A DNA stretch of 64,000 nucleotides from Eumeta japonica (taxonomy: Eukaryota > Arthropoda > Insecta > Lepidoptera > Psychidae), in assembly GCA_005406025.1 (NCBI GenBank), contig BGZK01000012.1, forward strand, positions 1,178,001 through 1,242,000. Reading direction: 5' to 3'. The translations under genes and the position numbers were made by a program. The notes beneath the pieces are model-generated. The model did not search any database, was not told where the DNA came from, and worked only from the letters and a program-made list of their open reading frames with translations. The number at the start of each line of letters is the position of its first letter. The stretch's first letter is position 1. Shown piece by piece: positions 22,290 to 32,745 of the stretch.

Positions 22290-23340
22290 TTCACCGTTTT
22301 CAGAGTGATGTGTGTACGTGTGTGTAAACCTCTTATAACTTTTGTACGAATTAACCGATAGAAACGCCGTTTATGACATTCAAAAGGGGTCTACTCAACT
22401 TCATAAAACTTCGCACTAGTTTCGCCTCATAGATTTTGAGGAATCTTAAAAATAAAGTTTATAGAAAAATGTATTTTTGAAATAACTTTTAAACTATGCC
22501 ACCGATCCATACCAAAGTCTAATCAGCTCTTTTTCCTGAACTGTTGCATAGATTTCTGCAAACTGCATAAAAATCGGTTTATTTGTTCAATAGATATCGC
22601 TGAAGAAAAATTAAAAAAAAATGTTTATTTGCAATATTTTGTAAAATGCTCTACCGATAAATTTCAAAATATATGCAGTTATTTTCCTCAAAAAACAACG
22701 TTAATCGTTTATACAAAAGTTAAATCGTTAAACAAACTTTATAATGAAACCTGTTTAAAAAAAAAACAGCGTCGATCGTCCTGAATTACATCAAAGTCTT
22801 TTGGATTATTCGAAACGTATGTTTAACGAACAATTCGAAAAAATGGTTTTTTTTCCCAAAATACATGCGAATCACTTTATGAACTGATGTTTGGAATTTG
22901 GTTATCTTTCTGTTTGTAAAATTGCGTTGAATGCCATAAAGCAGATGAAATTTAGATACATATATAAAAAACGTTTTATATATATATGTATCTAAATTTT
23001 TGAGCTCAAAGATCTCAAAACGTATTAGAATGATATTTTTAAACTCGGAGAACAAGAAAATGCACTAAAATCGATCTCTTGAGCGTAATGAAATCATAAA
23101 AATTTATTGCTTCTTTATATCGGAACGGTTTGAGCTCCAAAATAGTAAGAAATTTCAATGATGGCTTGCAGGCTCAACCGTCTTTCAAATTTAAAAGCTT
23201 CAACGCTGACGGATAATATTTATAACTCAAGGAACTTAAACACACATCGATAAATATGATAGCGGGAAGTTTCAGGGATAGCCTGCAGGGTGAACTGTTT
23301 TACAGATTTTTTCTGATATGCTTAAAGAGACCTTAAAAAA
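22290..23340 (+). repeat. non-coding interspersed repeat, copy A
   Basis: Begins with a short GT-rich run and taacttttgtacgaattaac. Later blocks are ccgatccataccaaagtcta (about 22501), atcagctctttttcctgaac, tcgatctcttgagc (about 23072) and gatagcgggaagtttcaggg (about 23258). The same blocks recur at 30950-31230 and 32220-32560 and partly at 44880-45110. There is no coding capacity, and the family is unknown to me by name. Confidence 0.6.
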
Positions 23341-23450
23341 TAAATGTAATATATGTGGTCAACTTTCTATGTAATCGCAATGTAATCTATATATTTTGTT
23401 TTCTATTATTTGTATAATAAGTTTTGCAAATGTTGTTATATATGAATTCA

Positions 23451-23518
23451 TTAATATCGAGCATAACGAGTAATCGTACCCAATACATCTTCATCGTCAT
23501 AATCAATTCGTTCATCAT
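23451..23518 (-). CDS. candidate orphan terminal exon, acidic C terminus
   Basis: On the - strand a polypyrimidine tract (gttgtttttttttcag) is followed by an open stretch. It completes one codon and then reads DERIDYDDEDVLGTITRYAR, one more Tyr and a stop at 23453-23451. The acceptor is strong, the frame looks protein-like, and the stretch is not obviously part of a repeat. I do not recognise the protein, and no upstream exon was identified in the window. It could equally be a remnant of a spliced transposase or chance. Confidence 0.3.
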
Positions 23519-23589
23519 CTGAAAAAAAAACAACCATACTCTGGTTCTAATTCTAGTATATAGATACTATTTCTGCCCGAATCAATAAC

Positions 23590-23945
23590 TTCATGAAACA
23601 TGTGTCATGAGCTCTTGGACTATTACGTAAACCGAAGCGTGCGAAGATTTGCCCCGGCGTGATTTTGACGTCGTAACGACATTAGTATTTTGTATTTCTC
23701 CTCGTGCGAAGGGGCAGGAGGGGAAAAACCCGTTATGGGCACTCCGTGCACCCGGGTGCACACGGGGTGTGTCCGACTCGCAAGGATTAAAAACCCCCTG
23801 AATCATTAAGGCGCCTGCTTTTTTAGTCCTTAGGTTGTACAGGCTTCGTCTAAGCGGCCAGAAGCACAGGGGTGCCAACAGCGCGAAGGTCATGAAACTC
23901 TTCCGGGTTGCCACGACGTAATAACATCATAGGTGACAGTGTTGC
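23590..23945. repeat. GC-richer repeat-like segment
   Basis: The block catgtgtcatgagctcttgg (about 23598) to gtcgtaacgac is echoed at 24998-25050 (gtgcgtcatgagctctgtaa, later gtcataacgat), which suggests a dispersed repeat. The middle (gggcactccgtgcacccggg) is much richer in GC than its flanks. No coding signal was recognised. Confidence 0.4.
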
Positions 23946-26760
23946 CCTGCAAAGAGGCAAAACAACTAAAATTCTACCTATTCTCATGTGTAATAGATTA
24001 AATAATGTAGTGGAGGGTTGCAAAACCGCGAAAGGCGGTTATAAATCTGACTAGGCCTTTAAATCACTGAATTTTAATTTACCATTTAAAAATGACCTAT
24101 AATCGTTACGTCAAAACGTAATGTAACTTACTGAAATTTAATTCGGATAAGGATCGTAAAAAGATAACATAGTTAGACCGCTCACAGTCGACGCTCGAGC
24201 ACTGTCCGGCCCAAGGACTGCTGCTGGTTGACAATTGCGGTCGCCCTCCGTAATCAATGACAAACCGTTTTATGTGTGTAAAACACACGAAATAACTAAA
24301 ATAGAGATCGGTATTTGAAGCATGAACCTACGGAAACGCTCCCTAGGCGCAGAAATCGTGCGCGGGCTCGGCGTGCAGACGTTGTAGTAAACCGGAGCGC
24401 ATCACCGGGACGAATGCACGTAGCTTGAATGTCGCCGCGCGATGTACACTGCGCGGCACTACACACGCTGCTCATACACGCGCTGAGATCGACACTTCGA
24501 AATGCGGCTCAAAGGAACACTGCACACACAGTAACACACTACACTAAACAGTGGTCCAGGGGATTGGACCGAAGGCGACCGATTTCGACGGCGGAACAAC
24601 TAGAACTCCATATCTCTCTCTATGTCACGAAAGATTTTTTTAAAGTTTTACAGTTATAAAGCCCCGGAAAAATTGTAACTTTTGGCAAATATACTTAAAT
24701 ATATCTAGTTAAGACGACATTAAAATTTCAGCGTGAATCGATGACTTATTTTTTAATCCATAAAAATACAAATTTGGCGTATTCTGGCCTAAAAGTGTCT
24801 TATTAAATGTTTTACTCAAAACCAATTTAACGTTCGAATATTACTTGTTGGCTTCTGAATTAAAAACTTTCTTTGCTACATATTTTTTACACCTTCCATA
24901 TATGCGCAGTCCTCGGTGTACTTAGGTAGGTCAGGCAAACACTCTATTATCTGTACAACTTACTGTTATGTAAAAAGTATACCTGAAACAAATACTTAAA
25001 CGTGCGTCATGAGCTCTGTAACTACAATTTTAATGTCATAACGATATCGACGACATATATATATATACACATACACGTGTGTGTGTGTCTGTCTGTCTAT
25101 ATATATATATATATATATAATTGCGAGTTTCGCATCATAAATATGAAATCGATTATATACTAGATGTCGTGTACACAAGTTTGATAAAAGAAATTTATTA
25201 TACGTCATTTGTTGTGTGTATCATTTGAGACTCGATTAAAGGGTACTTCATTACATTTTGAGGTTTTCTTGAAAGCCGCGACAGTTCTTTCCCTCGACCC
25301 TTTGCCGCACCCTACCACGGCACTTCTGCACCTCCTGGACGCCTCAGGCCAGGGGACAGCGGTAAACAGACCTGTATAGGACAAAACGTAGTTTTTTACA
25401 TAAACATCTTCCTATAATTAAGCATTTTTAAGAATCCCTATAATTCGTTTCGTCGTCCTTTGCGGCCCCATATAAGCCTTTTCCAAAAAGTGGTAGTTGT
25501 TCGAGATGAGCGCGAAGATCACGGCGGGGTCGTCTTTAGATTAAATTATTATCCCGAATCGTGTAACGAAATTCTGAAGTTAACTGAAGAATTCTAATCT
25601 GGTTTAACTCGGCGCCGTCGGCCCGGCGCGGCGTCGAAAATACGGTTAATGTTGAATTAAGCCTTTCGGCGAAGAACGGCGCGTCAGGTGCCTAAATTCG
25701 ATATTTTAGTCAAATTACGGTGTGAATTTTATTAAAATGAACCTTTTAGTTGTTTTAATACTCGACCCTTTCGTTTCCATAAAATTCGGCATTTATTAAG
25801 CGATTATTCTGACATTACAATATTGGCAATTTTATTTTCATGATTTTCTGATTCTCGAAATCAGACGGATGTTTTTGTTTTATTGTTATGCTTTTTCTCA
25901 AAAAACATAATATAAATCAACGCGTTTATTACTTTAATTAAGACTATGGTGTTACAAGATAATTGGATATTACTTATAATGATTGTCTAATTTCATTATT
26001 AAAAAAATTATATATTTTGAAGATATATATAAATATATTGAAATTATTGCTTAATTTGTTCGCCAAATTATCTTTAAGCACCGTAAATATACATTTGATA
26101 TTTTATGAATCTAAAAGCTAAATGTGATTCAGATTCCCACGATTGTTATTTCCAACTGTCATAACGTTTTTATAAAATAATATTATTAAAGTTAAAATAA
26201 CAGTGAAGCGAGCAGCGATTATGTATATACGTATAATTCAATTGAAGCAAGTCAATTATGTAAAGATCACATATTTAGGAAACAGTGATGAGTGTATAAA
26301 TAGAAATATAAATTTTCAATGGCTCTCTATTTGGCAAAGTATTTTCTAATTTATAATTGTTAACGCTATTTTCCCCTCTTTAATATCATAGTTTGTATCC
26401 CATAGATTAAAGCCAACTGACAGACGTGGCGACGGAAGAGAGATGCGCGAGACGTCGGACTGACTTTCTTGCCGGCGGATCGGAGGTACTTAACTCACGC
26501 GCGGACGAATAAAAATGGAAAACGTGGGCCGGTGTGGGTCAATACAGTTTATACATAAAAATACGTTAGCGCAAGTGTGAGTAAAATTAAAAACAGTGCC
26601 ATTTGACGATCGCGGTTCGAGCGTCTGGACACCTGGGACGCAGCGGCGGTGAAATCCAGATGAGCCCCCAAACTGACTATTCTTCAAGGTTGCTCCGGCG
26701 TATACATAGTTTTTGAATATAATACATATTAGGCATTACATGTAATGAAAGTGCATGTAA
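23946..26760. other. intergenic DNA with microsatellite and GC-richer patches
   Basis: Holds a GC-richer stretch at 24160-24600, the second copy of the tcatgagctc repeat (about 24998-25055), a mixed (TA)n/(CA)n/(GT)n microsatellite at about 25050-25120, and GC-rich patches at 25260-25380, 25490-25720 and 26400-26700. No gene was recognised in any of them. Confidence 0.45.
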
Positions 26761-26761
26761 T

Positions 26762-27176
26762 GAATGTAGCATCAATGTGGTGGAGATGAGGTCTTTGCGT
26801 AATATGTTGTGGGAGTCTCTGAAAGATAGATGTAGCAACAGTGATGTCAGGAGCGGTGTGGTTTGAAGAAAGATTTAGTGACTAGAGTAGAAAGAGGTAT
26901 GTTGCGGTGGTTTGGTTATCTTGAAGGGATGAATGATAGTAGACATACAAAACAAATCTCTAGAGCGAATGTGTGTGGTGAAAAAGTCGGCAAGGGTTGC
27001 TCTGGAAAATTATATGCAGACCATATTGGTGGCATATTAAAAAAGGGCCAAATTTTAAGCTCCCGAAACCGACGAGCTTGCATTAAAAGAATAATGGATG
27101 TCAGTGAAGCAAGAGAGATATGCAAAGATCGTATCATATGGACATCTATAGTTTCTGCTTATACTTCTGGGAAATA
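26762..27176 (+). pseudogene. C-terminal relic of a LINE reverse transcriptase
   Basis: The frame from about 26863 reads VTRVERGMLRWFGYLEGMND, then KQISRANVCGEKVGKG, YADHIGGILKKGQILSSRNR and ends VSEAREICKDRIIW...SAYTSGK, stop 27175-27177. Upstream bases carry broken pieces like SLRNMLW and SLKDRCSNSDVRSG. This is the tail after the RT domain of a LINE family abundant in moth genomes (RVERGMLRWFGHLERM type). It is truncated at the 5' side, and the RT catalytic box is absent. Confidence 0.75.
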
Positions 27177-27179
27177 GGC

Positions 27180-28600
27180 GTAAGCTTATATTATTATTAT
27201 CAGTATATTTTAAATGTAATCCATTTCTGGTAGGTTTAACAACCATTATGATGACGTTTTTATTTTATTTCTAAAAAAAAAAAACGTATTATCATTTCTT
27301 AAATATAGATCTCAATATATATGACATTTTAAAATCAAACTTTTGGAGATCAGGTAAAAAAGAAATTAAAATTTCGAAAATAATATGCAAATGATATTTA
27401 TTTTATATTATGCACAATAGCACCAATTATATTCAAATAATATCTATTTTATATTATGCATAATAGCACATATTATTTATTATCATTCTTTTGTATGACT
27501 ATGTACTCGATAATTTTCATGACTTTTCCTAAACAATTTTTTCGTCTCGCTATTAGAACGGCACAGTGGGGCGTTCTTTCGAAAACTATTCAAATATATA
27601 TTTTCATTGTGATCGCATCACGGAGGTTGTCCTGGTCATAACATATGATCTGACAGGTTGGAACATGTGTTGTAACAGGTTGTAGTATATGCTAAAAACA
27701 AGTGCGCCTTGATGCCCTACTTTACAATAAGGCAACAATATATTTCAATGTTTTTATATATTCTGTTAATCTGTTTTTGGACAATTATTAATTTTACGCA
27801 TTCAGCTTAAATTGCAGCTCTCCATCTCCAGCGATATCTGCGACAGACCCGGCGATGATTGAACGAGTGTGTTGTATTTTAAAATTTTAGGACTAAAACG
27901 TTTTATGAATTATATTCACATACATTCAATAATGAGCATTATATCCAACGACTTGGATACAAATTACTAAATCAGAATTATGGGGTTCAATACCTAGAGT
28001 GTAAAAGATTAATATCTTGCAATACTTTTTGTATATACTTCAAAACTTTTTAAAACGATGAGGTTTAAAATAATTACAGATATGTTGTCAATTAAATACA
28101 CCGATAATTGATTAACAAAAACTGTATAAGATATTTATAATACGTTTAAACGTAGTTAAAATCAATATTATACTGATTTTCGGTTTCAGTTTTAATGAAA
28201 TTAGTACCTTTTTTTTATTCTTTATAAAAACAGTTAAAAGTCTTAAGCAGCTGGAATTCTTATATATTACAAATTGAAATCACCCGGTCAGTCTGTCTAT
28301 CCGACAAATCTCAAAAACTGTATCAGAGATTTCGATGCAGTTTTCATTAATAGCTAATTTGTATTTATTCATCGTATTGTATTGATAGAATTTCTGGTGT
28401 ACACTACTTATACCACTCAAGCTCTGTGGAATTGATGTATGAAAGAATTGTTCTCGCAAATATGTCTAAAGAAAATTCCGTGACACTGTTCGTCTATCTA
28501 TTCCGATAAATTAGCAATAACAAATTTAATATTCGCGATAGAAACCGCTAGATGACAAATTAGGAATTTTCACGAAGTATAGCTTATTAGTTTGTTTAGT
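27180..28600. other. AT-rich intergenic DNA
   Basis: Contains a short local direct duplication near 27395-27470 (atatttattttatattatgc against atatctattttatattatgc). Otherwise no gene or named repeat was seen. Confidence 0.45.
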
Positions 28601-28604
28601 TCTA

Positions 28605-29035
28605 TAACCGACTTCAAAAAAGAGGAAGTTCTTAAGTAAACGCGAATGTTTTTTACAAGCTTTTATTTACTACCACTTGTCTGTCTGTAATCAAATCTTA
28701 CTAGTTCTAATTTAACCCACTTCCTGGTCTCCGATTGCCCTGAAATTTTGTATACATGTTTATATCTTGTGACAATGCAATATTATGATAATGTGGAGGT
28801 GATCTGATGATGGAACTGGGAGGTGGCTATAAGAATTTCGTAACAAAATGACATAACCCCATTGAGTTTGGGCTCGTATGATTCGTCTTGACGAGTGCTT
28901 TGTCTCTAAATGCTATTCATGGTCTGATGATGAAGCATGAAGGCATAGAAACTCCGTAATAAAACGATATAATCCCATCGAGTTTGGACTTATTTGATTC
29001 GTCTTGACGAGTACTTTAGTCGTAGATAATATCCA
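28605..29035 (+). repeat. lepidopteran interspersed repeat with two 120-bp units
   Basis: Starts with aaccgacttcaaaaaagagg, a string I know from many lepidopteran repeats. Later come tctgatgatggaactgggag (28802) and tctgatgatgaagcatgaag (28923), each followed by agtttggrct...gattcgtcttgacgagt. The two units are 120 bp apart and are relatives of the cluster at 20,993. Confidence 0.65.
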
Positions 29036-29325
29036 TATGCAAGTCCCTCAAATTTGGAAAAATAAGTTCGTTACAGTTGTAATTCTGTTTGATAAGATGG
29101 ATGACCGAATGCTTAGGTGAGCACGTGTCGAGGGCTGAATGGTAGGATGTATAAACATGTCATAGCGCTAACGTTGTGCCTCGGGGAACCAGGGCGAACC
29201 CTGTTGCACTGAAGCCCTTATCCCTCTACAATGGAGTCAATGGGGGATGGACTGTTTATGTTCTATAAACGTGGGAACAGCATGATCTAAAAATCCTGAA
29301 TCATAAATACTAAAAAGTTAAAAAT
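29036..29325. other. unassigned, GC-richer stretch
   Basis: Contains gtgcctcggggaaccagggc and tatccctctacaatggagtc. It has the feel of a small repeat but I cannot name it. No coding signal. Confidence 0.3.
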
Positions 29326-29635
29326 AAAAATAATGAATTTTGTTTTCAAAACAAGCTTTTATTATTTGTTAATAAAAAGAACTAAAAAGTAAAAAAGAAT
29401 TTGATTTTGATAAGAATTATATCATTTTATAAGTATTTTATATCAGAGTTTTTAAAATAAAAGCGTGTTACATTTTGACGACAGGACATATAATCAAGCT
29501 TTTATTTAAAAAAAAATATGATATAATATTCCTATAAAATGGTATATTTCTTATCAGAATTAAACTATTTTTAAATTTTTAGTTCTTTATTATTAACAAG
29601 GAATAAAAGCTTGTTTTAAAAAAAAACTTTATTTT
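29326..29635. mobile_element. foldback element with arms of about 100 bp
   Basis: The left arm (about 29340-29446) reads caaaacaagcttttattatt, then ttgttaataaaaagaactaa and ends tattttatatca. The right arm (about 29518-29625), inverted, reads taaaacaagcttttattcct, then ttgttaataataaagaacta and ends tattatatca. The loop is only about 70 bp. There is no coding capacity. Long arms and a small centre fit a foldback/MITE-like element; the superfamily is unknown because no clear target duplication was seen. Confidence 0.7.
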
Positions 29636-29689
29636 TTTTATATGTTACCTTAATCTCAAATCGACGTGCATCATTTTCCCCAGTAGCTT

Positions 29690-30060
29690 AGACTGTGCGT
29701 TACATATTATAAAACACGACTGTTTTCTGTATGTTTGTCTGTCCGTTTGTGCGTTTATAACTCATAGCCTACTACTAGGACTTACACATTTTTTTTTTTG
29801 GAATGGAAGTACGTTACCTCATCTATTTCTTTGTCAGGTTTAAGAATATCACCGGCGGCTTCGTTTGCGTGAACATGGAACGCATTGCTTCTTTTTTTTA
29901 TATCCACTGCGCATTGTCATTGCCATGTCCGAGAGGAAATCGTAATCAGCGCTGGTTCGGGATTCGTAATCGAGAGCGATATTGAGAGATCGAGATCGAG
30001 ACCAGCAGAAGCGAGATCGTTTCATAATAAAATAATTTGGAAGCATTATATGTAAGGGTA
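29690..30060 (+). repeat. repeat with degenerate GGAATCG/GAGATCG core, copy 1
   Basis: Has ggcggcttcgtttgcgtgaa (about 29854), a relative of the lepidopteran string CCCGCGGCTTCGCTCGCGTGAA, followed by a purine-rich imperfect array (attcgtaatcgagagcgata, gagatcgagatcgagaccag). Related copies are at 34,920-35,480 (same strand) and 36,065-36,470 (inverted core). Confidence 0.55.
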
Positions 30061-30945
30061 TATCATCGTAACCGGTATCTATAATGAGAAAGATCGCGGG
30101 TGGGACCGGTATCCGAATCGAGAGCGAGACGGTATCGGAATCGTGGTCGACAGTATGGCAGGTCGATATAAAAGACGGAGGATTTCGTCCTATACCCTCG
30201 TTGACTGAGCCGCGGGCGAAAGTCGTTACTCTATAAAATCTACAAATGTGCGCGTGCGTTTTTCAAAAGTTATACGTCATCGAACCACCGATGAGTGGAT
30301 ACACGGGTAATGCGATACACGACAAGTTTGTTTTGATCTTTGACTTGGAAAGACATATGCAAATTATTAATCTTTCAAGATAAACGAATAATCGCAGGGA
30401 TGCTGCATTTTGAGTACTCAAACTTTTCATGGAACATTTCTCAGATTTCGATAAGTTAAAACGTACGACGCAGAATTGGCCGCCTTGCGGTAGCCTGAAT
30501 GGGGAATCTCGGCGCGGGTCATTGTATATTTTGCGGGGGAAAGTTCCTCAAGTGGATGGGTCGAGACGCTGAGATAAGATGACACATCATTTTTGGTTTT
30601 TGTCGCCCGCTCGCACGAGGGTAACTCGCGTATAAACTTCCGCGCGACATATGAAAGTAATATGAGGAGCCCGGCGTGAGTTACGGCCCTAAGGGACGCG
30701 TCACCCCTTCAACGGGCGGAATTCTTTTATCAACGTTGTTCCCCGCGATTATTATCATTTTTATGCGTGCTGTGCCAGAAGAGAATCATTCGGACCGTAT
30801 TAAAATATTCACGGGCATCAAGGACCGGCTGAAGAGACGGGCGGGTGCTTACAAGCTTTTCAGGGTCGTTGTTTTGAATTTTGTTCGCGGAAGACCATCG
30901 ATTTTATATATTTGAATTCAAAACATATTATAATTATATTGATGA
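30061..30945. other. purine-rich tail, then a GC-richer patch with no gene
   Basis: 30061-30180 continues the ggaatcg-type purine pattern. 30440-30920 is GC-richer and looks single-copy (gagcccggcgtgagttacgg; ctaagggacgcgtcacccct). A 79-codon open frame at 30676-30915 has no recognisable domain. It may be non-coding conserved DNA; this is inference. Confidence 0.35.
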
Positions 30946-31230
30946 GATCTAGGAGCTTGAAAAAGCACGATCTTTATACAAAAAACATACTTAGCAGTCG
31001 ATCTCTTGAGCTCAAATCTAATTCAAAAGTTCGATTGTTAGGGATATTTTTCAACACTTTGAGCTAGAAACTACCATGAAGCTTCAGGAACTACCTTCAG
31101 GGTCAACAGTCTTTCGAATGTTTGCGCTCGAAAAGACATAGCTGGATACCTATCATAGCGAGAAGTTTTAAGGATGCCCTGCAGAGGCAATTAATTTTCC
31201 GAATTTCAAATACAAGCGAGACTTAAGAAA
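30946..31230 (+). repeat. non-coding interspersed repeat, copy B part 1
   Basis: Shares tcgatctcttgagctcaaat (about 30999) and atagcgagaagttttaagga with ccctgcag (about 31155-31186) with copy A (23072 and 23258 onwards). Confidence 0.55.
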
Positions 31231-31779
31231 GAATCCACTTGTTGAAATTTGTTAAGATTCGTGGACTGCTGTGAGTTTGATTTGACTTTAGCCGCCGATG
31301 GCATACATATGTTTTCTGAATACTCCATTTTCTGCACAGGCATCCAATAAAATCGTATCTATTATGTGAGAAGTGTATGGATGTAGGATATGAAATTCAC
31401 TGCAGCTCACTTTGTAGTAAAAATGTATAGATTTTGGGACGCCTTTTGTCAGATCCAGTACATTTTTAGTAATTTTTAGGTGAGATTTCAGTATAATTAT
31501 AAATATTCTCGGAATGAGGCACAATATTTACAGTTGTAAAAATAATTGTAATAGTTCATAAGGAACATAAAACTGTTTCAGCAACATTAAGGGAGATCAT
31601 TGTATTATTTGTTACTCCCATTTCAAAAAGAGTTTCATAGAAAACATTCTCTTAGGGATTATTTTGGATTATGCCAGGAGCGTTTATTTTCAGTAGCCGA
31701 CTAAGCCTTTTGGAGGCTCGGGGCGTCAAAACTGACTGACGTCAGGGTGTCGCGCGCAAATCGACGTTTTTTCGGTGCA
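31231..31779. other. intergenic DNA, no feature recognised
   Basis: No gene or repeat family identified. Confidence 0.35.
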
Positions 31780-31876
31780 TATTTGACAATAATGTCCGTG
31801 CAGGCAGACAGACGGACGGACAGACGCGAGAGTGATATTACTAGGGTTCCGCTTTTGCTTTAAGCAATGGAACCCC
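31780..31876 (+). repeat. 3' end of an 'ACCGGC...GGGTTCCG' type lepidopteran repeat
   Basis: caggcagacagacggacgga, then gtgatattactagggttccg and aatggaacccc. This is the characteristic end of a repeat family common in Lepidoptera, whose longer copy is at 45183-45945. Confidence 0.6.
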
Positions 31877-32219
31877 AGAGGCTCGAACGTATAAAATTTA
31901 AGAACATACGACGCCGCGGCTGCCGCTAATGCTTTCGGATATCGGAAAGGGAATGTATGTTCGGCTGAGGTTTTTTTCCTTCTGAGGTTATTAGATTTCC
32001 TGTCACACGCAGCGCCGTCCGCAGTCCCCGTTTGCCAAACATTGCCATTGTCTGTTTTATTTTAAGAGAACATCTCGTTCGACCGTTACGCGTTATAACG
32101 TATTGGAAGAACGTAACGTTAAGTCCGACTAATTGTAACGATGTGCACGAGTTGCGATAGATATTTTGAAATGAACTAAGAAAATCGATTTTCATTAGGT
32201 ACCTAGATAATTTTTATGT

Positions 32220-32745
32220 TTGATGTCATAAAACTCGAGAACGTCAAAGAGATTAGGATGCTTGGTTATCAGAAAGATACAGTCGAAACGCAGTTTGTGA
32301 CATTCGAAAGTGGAACACTCAATTTGCATTTTCTGAAAATTTGCGGTAATGTAGCGAAGTAGATTTTAAGAAATCTCAAAAGTGAAGTTTTCACAAAAAG
32401 GTCTTTTTAGTTAACTTTTAGACTACTCTAATCATCCATACCAAAATCTAACCAGCTCTTTTCCTCAAAAAGTCTCAGCGATTGCCGCAAATTGCTTAAA
32501 ATTTTTTTGAAGATATAGTTGTCGAATTTTTTTCACAATGAGTTTTTTTGGAATATTTTTTAAACTGTTTTGCTTAGACCATTTTATCTATTTTGTTATA
32601 TTATCCACTAGGACGATTTTGTATGTGTGTGCGTGCGTGCATTCGTGCTTGCGTGCGTAAGCATGTGTGTATACACGTGTATGTGTATTTGCGGATGCGT
32701 GCGTAAGCGCGTGTATGCCTGTTCGAGTGTGTGAGTATGTAGTAA
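32220..32745 (+). repeat. non-coding interspersed repeat, copy B part 2, with TG-rich run
   Basis: Matches copy A in tgtgacattcgaaag, catccataccaaaatctaac and cagctcttttcctca. It is followed at 32617-32745 by a degenerate TG/TGCG-rich run (gtatgtgtgtgcgtgcgtgc), like those at 22310 and 44880. Confidence 0.55.
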
